A stretch of DNA of 64,000 nt from Cryptomeria japonica (taxonomy: Eukaryota > Streptophyta > Pinopsida > Cupressales > Cupressaceae). The stretch spans positions 623,281,740 through 623,345,739 of the forward strand of contig NC_081415.1 of assembly GCF_030272615.1 (NCBI RefSeq), given 5' to 3'. Shown one piece after another: positions 34,569 to 46,557 of the stretch (its first letter is position 1; every line of letters starts with the position of its first letter). Position numbers and translations under genes: made by a program. Below the pieces are notes generated by a model that made no database searches, was not told where the DNA came from, and was given only the letters and a program-made list of their open reading frames with translations.

Positions 34569-37500
34569 GTCATAATTTCTGGTTTCATATCAATTGAGTG
34601 AATATTTGATTAGAGAAGGCTTGGCTAATATCAAATGCAGGGATAGCCCACAGTCTATAAATATTTCTATTGGTGGTCAACATGTATAGGTAATATTTTT
34701 AATTCATTGATTACATGTGTGGATGAGAATCAAATTTTTGATAAGGGAAAACACTGATGCTTCTTTAATTATGGCCTTGGGCCATTAGTCAAAGTTTTAC
34801 TTCTTCAGAATGCAATATAGGGTGCAGGGAAAGGGGATTAACTTTACAATCCAATGGACATGTACAAGTGTTTTCTTAGTTGTGCAGGTAACATAAAAAC
34901 TAAATACAGTTGAGGGTTGAAGCTTTGGTGAGTTAGAATGGACTTGGAAAATAAGTTAATACCAAAATGATGAATTACAAATGTAGGTTATGAAACTTGT
35001 ACAAGGAGTAATTCTAATGAGTTTTTAGATAAAGTTTTTGATCATGATATGGAGTGACATGAAGGAAGACTAAGGAAGGCATGGTAAGTTGATGTCATCT
35101 GCTTAAGATCGTATCTTATACAAGACAAGAGGGGAGATAATTTTCATTTGATAACCTCTCCAAGAAATGATAGATGTATTCCTTGAACAACCTATTCATG
35201 GAGAATTCTTGGAATTTTATTTCTTTGTGAAGTATTTTTATTCCATGAGCAGTAGATTAGGCCTTGTACTTATCATAATAGGTTTCTTTTTCTATTTTGG
35301 GCTAACTTGTCTAGGTAGTTTTCTTTTGGTTTGCTTTGTAGTTGGTCTACTCCACCTAAGATTCTAGATCCTTGTATCATCCCAGAGTGATGATCGTCTC
35401 CAATTAGAGTCACTGATAGTCTTGAAAATGACTTTGCAAAAATGTCATGTTCTTGACATGATTTTGGTAATTCTGAATCACTATTGCTCTCTATTTTTTC
35501 CCTTAGGGTTTAGGGTTTTTAAGTTTTTATGTTCCCAGATGAGATTTTTGTTTTAAAAATACCTAGACCTATTATAAACTCACGTTAGCTTTTTATTTTA
35601 AGCATTAGGGTCTATTCCATTGTCAAAAGGGGGCTACATTCTTTTCCTAGGTGTTATCTTCTATCAACCTTTCTAGGCCTTTTCTATTATGGTTGGTTCC
35701 CCTTCTTTACGTTTCTGTGGGTTTTCATTTTCCCTAAGTGTGGCTTTAATATTTTGGCTTATATTTCCATAATTAAATATTGAGCAACTAAAAGTCTCAT
35801 AAATTTGTATGTGTTTCAAATAGACAGAGATATTATGACCCAAGCGGAAAAGATGTTTGATGGATAATGAAAAGTATTGCATGGAATTTGTAAGCTACAC
35901 ATAATGATCGAGAAGATCAAACTATCCTCACAGTCTCATGATGAAAGATGCAAGGAGGTTAAGGACCAAAACATCATGACATGATGCCACGTGTCCCAAG
36001 CAGGTTGAACAAGTCTGATAGAAAGGCAACTTAAAGAGAAAGTACTCAAGGATGATTTGGCAGTGCTTTGTCAAGTTTTAACAGGCCCACTTGCTATGTT
36101 GGAAGGTCAATATCAGTATTGACTAATGGTGATCATGTGATATGCCAGGCTAGACAAATCAATGGTGGAAGCATAATTTTTTTTCAAAAGGAGTCTTTCA
36201 AATTGTTTCATTGTTGTTCATGTGGGAAAGTAAAGGAAGAAGGAAATAGGCCTATTGACATGGAATAAACAGAGACAAGTGGATGTTGACCGACTCTCAA
36301 AATGCCAATTTGAGAGGTGTTGTATTAGGTTGAGTCATATTTGCAAGACAAAACTAGTAATACCTGAGGTGGCAACATCTACAAGTTTTCATTTCCACCA
36401 TGGAAAGAAATTCAGATCCTCAGAGAGATGAAATGGATAAGGATGATTTATGAGCTAGAAGCAAGGTGATCAAGGACTTGTCAACAAAATCATAGGATGC
36501 ATATTGTCAGAGATTCTCATAATGAGGCAAAAAATTAAGAAATCAAGAACAAAATCGTCACGTAAGGTTAACTTGGTCAGAAGGTAGTGAATTGGCAATT
36601 TGAGTCTGATGATGTTCTTGATTCGATGGATATGTTTTTATAAATCCATTTGTTGTAAGGATGAGTAGAAAATAATTGGAATGATGAATTTTTCCCATGC
36701 ATGAACACTACCAAGAGAGGTATTTTTATTATAAATATAGTTGTGTGGTGTCTTCAATTGGTAGAAAGAATAGAGAATTCATTATCTTCTTAGAAGGTTT
36801 TGATCCAGATGGAAATGATCTTTGAGCAGTATTGTGCCAGGAATTACACTAAGCTTTAGGATATTGAGTGGAATTCCTTTGGTAGTGAATATGCTTATAG
36901 TCGATGTATTCTTGAAAATGGGGAGGATAGTCGACGGAGGCTTGAAACCAATTTCTTATCAGAACAAGCCCTTCATGACTCATCCTTCATCTCTCCTCTA
37001 CCACTCATTGGTAGAGGGTTAAAGAAGGATCCATATAGAGGAAAATGAGCAGAACAAAGTTGGGATTGGGGTGACAACCTATCATCTCAGCATGGGCATG
37101 GAAGATGCAACACCTTCCCTTCACTTTATATTCCTCTATGAGATCCTCTTTCCATTTTCTCTAATTCTCGGCATGAAGGTTTAATCTATTCCTCTAGTTT
37201 AGGGGTGATTTTAATTCTTGTTAGGATCTAATTCCACTTCTTGTAGGGGAATGCTCTGCAGAACAAAGATGATGTATCTCACGATCCATTTGGAAGCATC
37301 TACAATGATAATGGCATGGCTCAAAATGTTTTTGTTTATACCAAAATACAGTTGGGAATGTTGGTTCTACTTCATAATGACTGTCAGCATGGATAGTCTT
37401 TTGGGAGACTGAGGAATATTTTCTAACAAAGTAACAAGTGATCTTATAAGCTTGTGACAGGTGTCTCCTCTGGCCTGAATCTTTTTTCTCCCTTGTTTCT

Positions 37501-37575
37501 ATAAAAGGGAAATCAAGGCCATGAGACAAAGGTCGAGAAATTTGGTCCAGAAGTTTGGATCCAAATCCTTGGTCA
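34569..37575 (+). other. non-coding remainder of element Y
   Basis: About 3 kb in which I see no RT, integrase or RNase H motif on either strand, only short chance ORFs. It is rich in stops. No clear polypurine tract precedes the right LTR. Purine-rich stretches (for example about 36210-36260) are scattered. Confidence 0.6.
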
Positions 37576-38520
37576 TGTATAGTAGGTCTAGGTGGAATGA
37601 GTAGGCTGTAATAGTAATTTGCAGAGAAAATAAAATTGGTTTTACATCTTAGTTTGCTGTAGGTTACTAAAGGAGTTATATGTAATATAATTTGTAATAG
37701 AAAATAGCTGATAAAATGAATGAAAGTATTGTTCAAATTTATTTTCTCCAATGTATGACTTTGTTATGGTTTTGAATGAGTAAGATCAACGGTTTTTCTC
37801 TTTTGTTGCATTGTTGTGATGCATGTTTCTTCTATCTTACACCCTGACTTAAGGGGTCAGTTCAACTACTTAGATAGGACTTGTAGACTAATGGGGCTTA
37901 TACAAGGATTTTGATAAGTATTTTTGGGTTGGGATAGACAGATGAGATACATTATATGATAGTGTTATCTTAAGCTCTTTAGCTATTAGATTAAGGTTTT
38001 TGTTGCATTCTACAATTTCAGCTGCCCAATGGATAAGACATTGACTGCTACTTACAGTCATTTTTCTATAATATTTCTTTACTCATAACTCATCGACAAA
38101 TTTCTATATCTCTAATAATATCATAATATATATTCATTTTCTGTGTATAATATTGTGTGTCAAAAAGTCATCTCGCACTCCAACGCAAGTTGAGGATCAC
38201 TAAGAGCTAGCCACTCTGTAGAATTATCCCACTTTGTTGAGCCCTCTTTTAGGAGTGAGACCATCTGATTTGTTTTAAGGTCACCTGCAAGTGTGGTACA
38301 AAGATTGCAGAAGAATTAAGGGAACACCCTCTCAGGTTTTGCAGAGCCTGAAGTGTAGAAGGATAATAAAAAAAACCCTTGTTATATTATTGGTCCAAGT
38401 CCCTAAGTATTCTAAATGGTCTGGAGGTTGTCCTCTCCATGCATGATTTGAGGGCCCTACTTGGTTTATATCCCTTGGGTAGTGCAAAAACCTTGCCGAG
38501 TGTGTTTTGGGGAACCAACA
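37576..38520 (+). repeat. right LTR of element Y (about 0.95 kb)
   Basis: Uninterrupted counterpart of 9693-10539 plus 31802-31917, ending GAACCAACA before TGATC. It preserves the empty target site of the solo copia LTR (AAGTCCCTAAGTATT at about 38399-38413). Confidence 0.88.
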
Positions 38521-38740
38521 TGATCATGGAATAATATTATAGCTACATATTTTACCTTCAATAAAGTAAAACTTTAGTGTATTGCCTCCCTATATAACCT
38601 TCATTTTATTTGTTACTTCTATTAATTTGATGGTTGAAATTATTTAAAACTACCTTGGAATGGTTGTCACTTTAATATAAAGAGACATGTTATCTAAGTT
38701 AAAAACTATAAAATAACAAAAAATATTTAAATACAATAAG

Positions 38741-39653
38741 TGTTGGAATCCAAGAACACTGAGAGGGGGGTGAATCAGTGTTCTACCAGTGTGATCAATT
38801 TTAACCTTATTAAAACATGCATACACCAATTGATATACTAGTACATATAGAATTGAATGAACTAAAGCAACGAATAAGCCAATCACATAAATGAGAACCA
38901 TAACACACAAAATTATACGTGGAAAAACCCTAAGAGGAAAAATCATGTTGGGATTTGTGACCCACAATGTCATTTCACTAGCCATATAAAGAGGTATTAC
39001 AAAATATAAGGGGACTGCACTTGCAGGAAGCCTTATAGCCTAGAGCACAATGATCAATCACAAAATGAGCCTCATTGACTACATATAAATCCATACTACA
39101 ATCCAAAGAAATGAGTGAACTTCTAAGATAACATCTTCTATGCCAGAATATAGTTCCGGTTAAGCTTTCTCTGTTTCGGTCTGAAACTCTTAACTCTTTA
39201 CAAAAACATACTCACACACATGATCTCTCTGATATGTTTCGCATCTCGTTTATTATTTCCTTCCAATTACATATTCACATGATGATATCAGAAATGATCT
39301 AACCAAGTGACCTATATACCCTATACAATTTATCATGTCTTATGTCGGCTTACAAAGATAATTACAATATCAATATACATGTCAACTAGATAACATAAAC
39401 ACATGAATATCAAAAACAATTGTCGATGATGGATCCAAAAGATGTTGGCCTCCAATATCGATAACCTTTTTCTCAACCATGTGGGCTTGCATTGCCGATA
39501 AGAAAAGAAATCCTTCCATCCCGTCATTGTTGGTGTAGTGCCTGTCAGTACACAACTAACCCAAAACATGAAGCCAGAATAAGCTACCATGTTTCCATGT
39601 TACCATGAATGAAAACATAGTGAAACCAACCAATTGAGTGTCAATTTCCAACA
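38741..39653 (-). repeat. 3' LTR of element Z
   Basis: 913 bp. In sense it runs from TGTTGGAAATTG at 39653 to GGATTCCAACA at 38741. It holds a C6 run (38765-38770) and the block AGGGTTTTTCCACGTATAA seen in copia LTRs. Confidence 0.88.
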
Positions 39654-39667
39654 ATCTCCCCCTTTGG
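39654..39667 (-). other. polypurine tract of element Z
   Basis: CCAAAGGGGGAGAT in sense, immediately before the 3' LTR. It has the same core (AAAGGGGGAGAT) as the copia tracts at 3500-3511 and 55633-55645. Confidence 0.8.
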
Positions 39668-39925
39668 TATTGATGCCAACACTCATGTGAAAAAATGATC
39701 ATGGTTTCATCGACCGGTTTCATCCTGCCTACTCCCCCTTAGCTGAATATTCATCAATACACAATACTCCATACTCCCCATAATGTATACAACTCTCTCT
39801 TTTCTTTTTCACATCTATATCACTCCCCTTTTGAGATCAATACCATCAAAATTTCCAAAATGCCAAAAGTCCAAAATCGGGACAAAGAATGAAAGATATT
39901 GTACAATGAATATCCTAAAAATATC

Positions 39926-42900
39926 TTATGAGAGCTTAATATAATTTAAAATATCTGGGTATGCCTTCTCCAAAAGCTCAAGATAAGTATCCCAATTGGA
40001 TTTGAAAGTGCCTGAAATAGATGCAAGTCTATTTAGCATATCGGCAAAAGTCTCTTTCTCATTTAGCTCTATGGGTGTGCGCTTACCAACCATATCCATA
40101 CACTCCTTATGTACACTGAGTGAATCCAACTGGGGACTCACCAAACCTCTTAGACTTCTGGCTCTTCTTATGATTTTATCTTTTTATTTCTCAAGAACAT
40201 AAATTTGAGCTTCCAAAACTAAAATTTGACCATCAATGGATGTAGTCAATGAATTCAATCCATCAAAAGAATTAGCTATACTTGCAATTTTCTCTTGAAA
40301 TTCCTTAATCTTGTAATCTAAATTAAATGTAAGAGCATCTATGTTACAACATAATTGGTATATATTTGTACATTGCTTCAAATAATTATCTATCAATTTC
40401 AATTTCTCATCAATTTCCTTTCTCTCAGACTCAATCATCTGATCAAATGCAACTCATTTAGCCTATGTGAACCTCTCCAGTGCTTGTCGGTTTGAAATAT
40501 GCTACAAGGATTGAAAATCCTTTGAAATATGCTCTGTAATTGTCTTAAGCTTGCTAGATGGGTTCGCTTCTCTGTCAAAATTGTAATCTGGGACTAGTTT
40601 GTACAAAACAGTGATAGACTGATCAATAATCCCTTTATCAATAGATCCCTCCTTCATTAATTTATGTGCAACCATCATCATGAGTTTAGTAGAACTCATC
40701 TCGGTTATGTTTTTCTTTACATCCTATGAGGTGTCAATTGACGACAATGATGGACTCACTACTGGTTCCCTGTTAGATTCCCCTTTCTTCTCCTTTGATG
40801 ATTTATCCTTTATAGCTTCCTTACTTGCATGGATGGCATTGCCATTTGGTGCAGTCTCAGCAATTGTCAGTTCCTCCCTAGGAATTGTAACCTCGTCATG
40901 TACATTTGTACCTGGAGGACTATTGTCCTCAATATTAGTATCCTATACATTATCAGCCTTTACACTCTCAATATTTGTTGGTATCTCAATATTTTCATGT
41001 ACATTTGTATCTACCGAGGGTTTAATTTCCACTATCTTAATGTTTTTCAAAATTGAGGGTGAAGTACCCATAATACCCTTTCCTTTCCCTTCAACCAGGA
41101 TTTTTGTAGTGTTTGTTTTCGATTCTGGTGAAGTAAAGAAACCTTAGTTCTGTTAAAAAAACTTAACCCATGCCTTGTGGGTCTCTTTGATTATCTCATT
41201 TACTCTACCTAACATAAGACTAGTTATTTTATGTTTGTTGTTAAAGACTTTTTTGTCTGCCACCTCAACTATCTTATCCATTTCCTTTGGAGTAATAGAA
41301 ACACAAACAGATAACAACTCTTGTATCTTTATATGCATGTCTTCTTCCATTTCTAATAGTCTCTTAGCATCTGAAATATTATACAATTCTTTTGGTATTT
41401 GGTTTTCAATCTCTATTAAGGATTTCTTATAAATATCCAAATATAACAAAACTGCTTCCTCTATTTCTCTTTGTTCGTCATCCTTTAAATTTTCAAAATA
41501 AAACTGTACATTCTTTAACATGCCATCGTTAGTGATCTCATCAACTAATTCTACACAAGTTTTTGGTGGAATTATAGTTACATTACCAGATTCAATTGCT
41601 AGATCAATGACAACCTTCTTCTTCCCTCTTGTAGTATCGGATGGAGCTGAAGGTGTTACTTTTGGTGCTTGTTTATGTGTCGGTAACTTGAATGTAACTT
41701 TCCTAACCGGTTACTTTTTAGCCTCTACCTTGGTTTCCTCTATTTTCTTCCTTATAACCCTTTTGAAATCTAGGGGTGTGTCATCCTTAGATGTAGACTT
41801 TGCTGCAATAGGCTTAATGAACACTTCCAATTCTTTTCTCTTCTTACCTTTATCTGAGACAACATCAATCAATGCTTTAATGTCTTGTGATATTTTCTCA
41901 ACAAACTTACTTTCCCTTCCTTCCCACTTCTCTCTTTTCTTCTGGTTGAACTCTATTCAACCTCTTGTGTCTTTTGCTTTGCAATACCAAAGGTTTCGAC
42001 AGTTTCATCTCCCAGTGCATCAATTAACATTTTTGCATAAGCATCTAAAATATATCCATCAACTTCATAGCCCATTTCCTTAATCCATATTTTTCGAGGC
42101 TTAACCACTTCCATAAGTGTTTCATCCTTCTTCACCATGAAGCATATGTCAGTTGAGTATTTCTCAAGAATCTTCTTAGGAACCCTTTCTCTAGACTTGA
42201 GAGAGTTCTGGAATGCTTTAAAATATCCCCATACTTTATCATCTCTCTAATTGCCTAATGTAGAAATAGACTATTTTAATTGCCTCCCTACCGAGATATC
42301 AAATGCCCATTGCTTCTTCCCAAAACCAGGAGTCTCATTCATGAAAAATAGCATTAAACAAACAATTAGGTTTCCATACTAGAAATTTCCTTGCTTTTCT
42401 CCTTTAATATTCCCTAGGTTTATCAATAATTCATCTAACATCCAACCACATAGATCCAATTTTTCATTTTCTCTCATCATATTATAAGCTACAAAAATGC
42501 AGGAGCTAGAAACAAAATTCAGTTGGTTTGACTGAGTTACTTTATAACCAATGACCATGCTATTGAATTTGATGTTTGTGTTGGTAATAGTGCTGATTCT
42601 CATGGATCACCTGTTTGATGTTGTGTCAGTGATTTTATTTACATAATCATTAGAAATCTTCTTATCTAGACATTACCCAACCTATGGTAAATCAGTGAGC
42701 TCCCTAATGGCTTCCTTGGTGATCTTGTATGGTCTGTCCAACTAGATAAACTCCCCATGTACTCTACTTAAAACATACCTAACAATTACATCTTCAAATT
42801 TTGAAATGTCCAAAATGTTGGTAAACCCTAAGTCTTCATTGTGCTGGTATTCAAGTTTGATCTCTCCAAAATTTCCCATTAGCTCGCTCATTTACATGTC

Positions 42901-43119
42901 CTTTGTATCAGATGTCCCCAAATCCTCATTGTGATAGTGTATGTATGTCCTAACATCTTCATCATATAGAACACCTTCTGGAACATAGGAAAATGCTGCA
43001 ACTAAGTCATCCAGGGTAGCCACATGTGGATATTGCTTGAAAGTTGGCTTGGGATAGTCCTTGACTTCAACAACAATCAGGTTTGCAACAAATCTAGGTA
43101 CAGATGATGATCCTGCTTC
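39926..43119 (-). pseudogene. long captured-type ORF of element Z (ORF2)
   Basis: Unrecognised protein of about 1,060 codons, with stops and shifts. The likely start is MEAGSSSVPRF at about 43119. Pieces in order are 43149-42892, about 42890-42610, 42603-42379, 42138-41953, 41521-41153, 40699-40502, 40438-40184 and 40144-39926. The N-terminal part has ITKEAIRELTDLP and GWMLDELLINLGNIKGEKQ followed by YGNLIVCLMLFFMNE. The latter resembles the 'IADAI..LIGIKNGK..PFGWYSLLMHLFLF' segment of the gypsy LTR ORF. The middle is Lys/Ser-rich, and the C-terminal part is a coiled coil. Upstream bases (43130-43480) read like an untranslated leader. Confidence 0.55.
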
Positions 43120-43516
43120 CATGATTAAAGAAAAATACATGTTAATCAATGCCGGTGAAACCCTAAAAAACTCTTTTAGTCACCAGAAGATATTCGATCG
43201 CACTGAATCACCTTTAATCACTCTAAATCGCTCTTAATTGCTCTAATTTTGTCTGAATGCAAGTTGATCTAAAAGGAAGTAGATTCAACCTTTTTCCTCC
43301 AAGAAAAACCCTAATATGTTATTGACATCAATGACTTCTAGTGAAAGATACCGCATCTCCAATGTATAGAGCATATTCCAGAACCTCTTCTTGGGGCATA
43401 TGTAATATCTTATGATTTTTTCCTACCCCTATGTCATCTGCCTTAGTTATCGGATGAGCTCCTTGCCGGTGCAGGAGAAACCTCCTTTGCTAGATCAGTA
43501 ACCAGTACATTCCCAT

Positions 43517-44578
43517 CTACATATTTATCTTCATTCTTCCTGACCCATCTCTGGGTATGATCTTATCAGATTTCATTAACCTTCTCTTTCCCTTTCTCAT
43601 TTGATCCTCTATTACCAACCAGTGGATTTTTGCTTCTACAAAATTTAGCAATATGTCCAACCTCATTACATGCATAACATGTAACATTGTTCCTTTTAAT
43701 TGCCTTGCTAAAACCAGTGAAATTGTTTGACTTGCATTGATTAGCCATATGTCCAAATTTTCCACATACATAACATTTTACATCCATTCTGCAATGTTCT
43801 GTCTTATGACCATACTTATTACATTTTGAACATTGACCAGGACCAGAATCAGGGTTCTGATTTTCTCTGTTTCTACATTGCCTAGCCATGTGACCAAATT
43901 TATTGCAAACAAAACATCCACCATTAAATTTATAAGCATTTAACTGCCTTACCGATGCCTTATGGTTTTTATCTTCATTAGCAGTACTGGAACTCTGCAC
44001 TTTCTCAAATCCAAGTCCATTAGAATCTCCATTCTACCTTTGTCTCTTCAATAACTCATCTAGTTGTGCTGAACTAATCTTGAATTTTTCTTTATACTCA
44101 CTAGCAATAGTCATATATTCTCTTAGAATTATCATTTATCTCTCAAGCTCTTGTTCATTACTCTAGGATTGTACTAAATCAGTTCTCAACATATCATTCT
44201 CATGAACCAACCTACCACATTCTTCAAATTTGTTCTTCAAAGATATAGCAAGATGTTTTTCCTTTTTCTTCTAGTCCTCAATCTCTTTAGACATTCTCAT
44301 AGTTATAGCTTTCATTTCATTTTTCATGACCATGTTCTCCTGACTCAAGTTTTGACATTGTTCCTTAAGTGCATCTTTCTCTTCATCATCCTAATTTTGT
44401 AAAAGTTCCTTCCTCCTAGGCTAAACAAATAACAACCTCTCATGTAGGACAAGAATGAATTCCTTACAAGAATTCAATTCATCCCGTAGTGTTAAGTTCT
44501 TCATCCTTTCAACATCATAATCTTCAAGTGTCATCTCAATTTCCAAACCCATATCCATGCATTTTAGATTCGGGATCT
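43517..44578 (-). pseudogene. coiled-coil and four-zinc-knuckle gag-like protein of Z
   Basis: The open part 44000-43566 holds four CX2CX4HX4C knuckles: CFVCNKFGHMARQC, CSKCNKYGHKTEHC, CYVCGKFGHMANQC and CYACNEVGHIAKFC, then a Lys/Glu tail. Upstream, broken frames from about 44578 encode a coiled coil (LEIEMTLEDYDVERMKNL, EQCQNLSQENMVMKNEMKA). The capsid domain of copia gag is not visible. Four knuckles is more than the one or two usual in copia gag. The protein starts right after the primer site and would bind the element's RNA. Confidence 0.75.
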
Positions 44579-44609
44579 CCCTCAAGTTGTTAAACTTCCT
44601 CCAAGGAAA

Positions 44610-44625
44610 AAGGCTCTGATACCAA
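44610..44625 (-). other. primer binding site of Z, tRNA-Met(i) type
   Basis: ATTGGTATCAGAGCCT on the minus strand, next to the 5' LTR. TGGTATCAGAGC is the standard initiator-Met primer site of plant copia elements. Confidence 0.9.
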
Positions 44626-44626
44626 T

Positions 44627-45438
44627 TGTTGGAATCCAAGAACATTGAGGGGGGGGGGGGGGGGGGGAGGTGAATCAATGTTCTACCAGTGTGATCAATT
44701 TTAACCTTATTAAAACATGCATACACTAACCAGTATACCGATACATACAAGATTGAAAGAAGTAAAACAACCAATTAGACAATCACATAAATGAGAACTA
44801 TAACAAATATAATTATACATGGAAAACCTCAAAGAGTAAAAACCACGGTGGGATTTGTGACCCAAAATATCAATTCACTGGCCATATGAAGAGATGTTAC
44901 AAAATATAAGGGGTATGCACTTGCAGGAAGGCTTACAGTCTAGAGAACACTGCTCAATCACAAAAGGAGCCTCACTGACTACATATAAATCCAGACTAGA
45001 ATCTAGAGAAATGAGTGAACTGATAAGATAACATCTTCTATGGTAGAATACAATTCTGGTTAAGCTTTGTCTATTCCGGTCTGAAACCCTAAACCCTTTA
45101 CTAGAATAACCCTTAATAAAAACATCCTCACATACATGATCTCTCTGATATATTTCGCATCTCATTCATTATTTCCTTCCAATTACATATTCACATGATG
45201 ATATCTTAAATGATTTAACCAACTCACTTATATACCCTATATAATTTATCATGCTTTATGTCGGCTTAGAAAGATAATTACAATTACAATATACATGTTA
45301 GCTCGATAAAATAAACACATGAATATTGAAAACAATTGCCGATGCTGGATCCAAAAGATGTTAGCCTTCAATATCGATAACCTTATTCTAAACCATGTTG
45401 GCTTGCATTGCTGATAACAAAAGAAATCCTTCTATCTT

Positions 45439-45477
<39 letters not shown>

Positions 45478-45647
45478 AGTGTCGGTGTCGGTGTTGGTGT
45501 CAGTGTCGGTGTCAGTGTCGGTGTTGGTGTTGGTGCCAGTGTAGTGCCTACCAGTACACAACTAACCTAAAACATGAAGCCAAAATAATCTACCATGTTT
45601 CCATGTTGCCATCAATGACAACATAGTGAAACCAACCATTTGAGTGT
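44627..45647 (-). repeat. 5' LTR of element Z, end truncated
   Basis: Matches 38741-39653 until GAGTG at about 45647, where about 14 bases of the terminus (TCAATTTCCAACA in the other copy) are replaced by unrelated sequence. A G19 run lies at 44649-44667 where the other copy has G6. It also holds a hexamer array at 45438-45537 that the other copy lacks. Confidence 0.85.
45438..45537 (+). repeat. GTGTCG hexamer microsatellite
   Basis: About 16 units of GTGTCG with variants GTGTCA and GTGTTG. It is inside the 5' LTR of Z; the other LTR has only TTGTTGGTGTAGTG at the same place, so the expansion happened after insertion. In translation it gives an artefactual Cys-Arg repeat. Confidence 0.95.
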
Positions 45648-45906
45648 ATTGCATTGGATATTGATTTCCCCCACACACTTTGGAATAGAATTTAGGAGAT
45701 CCATGGAGACCCCAATATCTCTCCCTTCCTAGAGGATCCTATTGTAGATTATTTCATTCCCTTTGTAGATGAAGATCACATACCCTTCGATGGTGATACT
45801 TAAGAGGAAATTTATTATATCATAGGTCTTGCATGTTTTGACAATTTAGAGGCTTGTCTCATTCTTCAAGGTCTCATCCTATCAAGACCTAATATCCATC
45901 TTAAAT
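45646..45906 (+). pseudogene. possible coding remnant
   Basis: Reading from about 45646, 87 codons with two stops give NISPFLEDPIVDYFIPFVDE, DHIPFDGDT, stop, EEIYYIIGLACFDNLEACLI. The acidic, hydrophobic pattern looks more coding-like than its surroundings. No family is recognised. It begins where the LTR of Z ends abruptly. Confidence 0.25.
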
Positions 45907-46301
45907 GATTTTTATTATTTTAGATTATTATCACCAATTCCATAAACCCAATTGATTTAGTCTACATGGCATTAATCACCTTCTAAACATGACCACTTGG
46001 GATTCATATCTTTTGAATATATTATCCTTGTTTAAGGAGTTTAGAATTACATATGTTAAACATTATTTTGAGGATATTGATATCCTCTTTCATGATTGGG
46101 CTAAGTTAGGAAGTAGTGAGTATTATCAAATTTAAGAACCCTATTTTTCACACACAAAAAAAACCATATTCATATTCATTATTATTTTAAAGTTCAATTT
46201 AAACATAAATTAAACATCTAACTTTTACAAAAGAATCCTATAATTAAATACAACATTTAGAAATATAAATTTAAACATTCAGACTTTTATGCATGATTAA
46301 A

Positions 46302-46304
<3 letters not shown>

Positions 46305-46376
<72 letters not shown>

Positions 46377-46377
46377 G
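46305..46377. repeat. (GA)n microsatellite
   Basis: Near-perfect GA repeat of about 36 units with one GC interruption near 46364. Confidence 0.97.
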
Positions 46378-46554
46378 TAGGTAATTTGAGATACAATGAG
46401 TTAGAGAGAGAATAGATAAGTTGAGAGATCAAGAGTAGGTAATGATAGAGAGAGCGTAACATGTGAAAGAAAGAGAGGGGGGCAATGTGTGTGTGTGTGT
46501 GAGAGAGAGAGAGAGGGAGAGGGGGTAATGTGTGTGTTAAAGAAAGAGAGGGGG

Positions 46555-46557
<3 letters not shown>

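Larger units (their letters stand above)
9693..38520 (+). mobile_element. gypsy-like LTR element Y, host of the nested insertions
   Basis: Direct repeats of about 0.95 kb bound the element: the left LTR is 9693-10539 joined to 31802-31917, the right LTR is about 37576-38520. TGATC at 9688-9692 and 38521-38525 is the target duplication. PBS-like TGGCAACTTTGCTATGGA (31923-31940) follows the left LTR and matches the tRNA-Arg type used by Tat/Ogre gypsy elements, so Y reads on the plus strand. The internal part (31918-37575, 5.7 kb) has a gag remnant and unknown ORFs but no recognisable pol. Without nested DNA Y would be about 7.6 kb. Confidence 0.85.
38741..45647 (-). mobile_element. non-autonomous copia-type element Z
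   Basis: LTRs at 38741-39653 and 44627-about 45647 flank 5.0 kb. On the minus strand a tRNA-Met(i) primer site follows the 5' LTR (44625-44610, ATTGGTATCAGAGCCT), and a polypurine tract CCAAAGGGGGAGAT precedes the 3' LTR (39667-39654). The internal region encodes a coiled-coil plus zinc-knuckle gag-like protein and a second long ORF. No integrase or reverse transcriptase motif is found, so it would need enzymes from an autonomous copia. The 5' LTR lacks its last bases, so no target duplication can be seen. Confidence 0.82.

Noticed and set aside
37221-37751. 176-codon minus-strand ORF across the internal/LTR border of Y
   Set aside because: It crosses the right LTR boundary of Y, has no motif, and the left LTR copy does not keep the frame in an equivalent context.
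45408-45626. Cys-Arg repeat ORF
   Set aside because: It is the translation of the GTGTCG microsatellite on the opposite strand of the LTR.
46271-46462. Ser-Leu repeat ORF on the minus strand
   Set aside because: Translation of the GA microsatellite.
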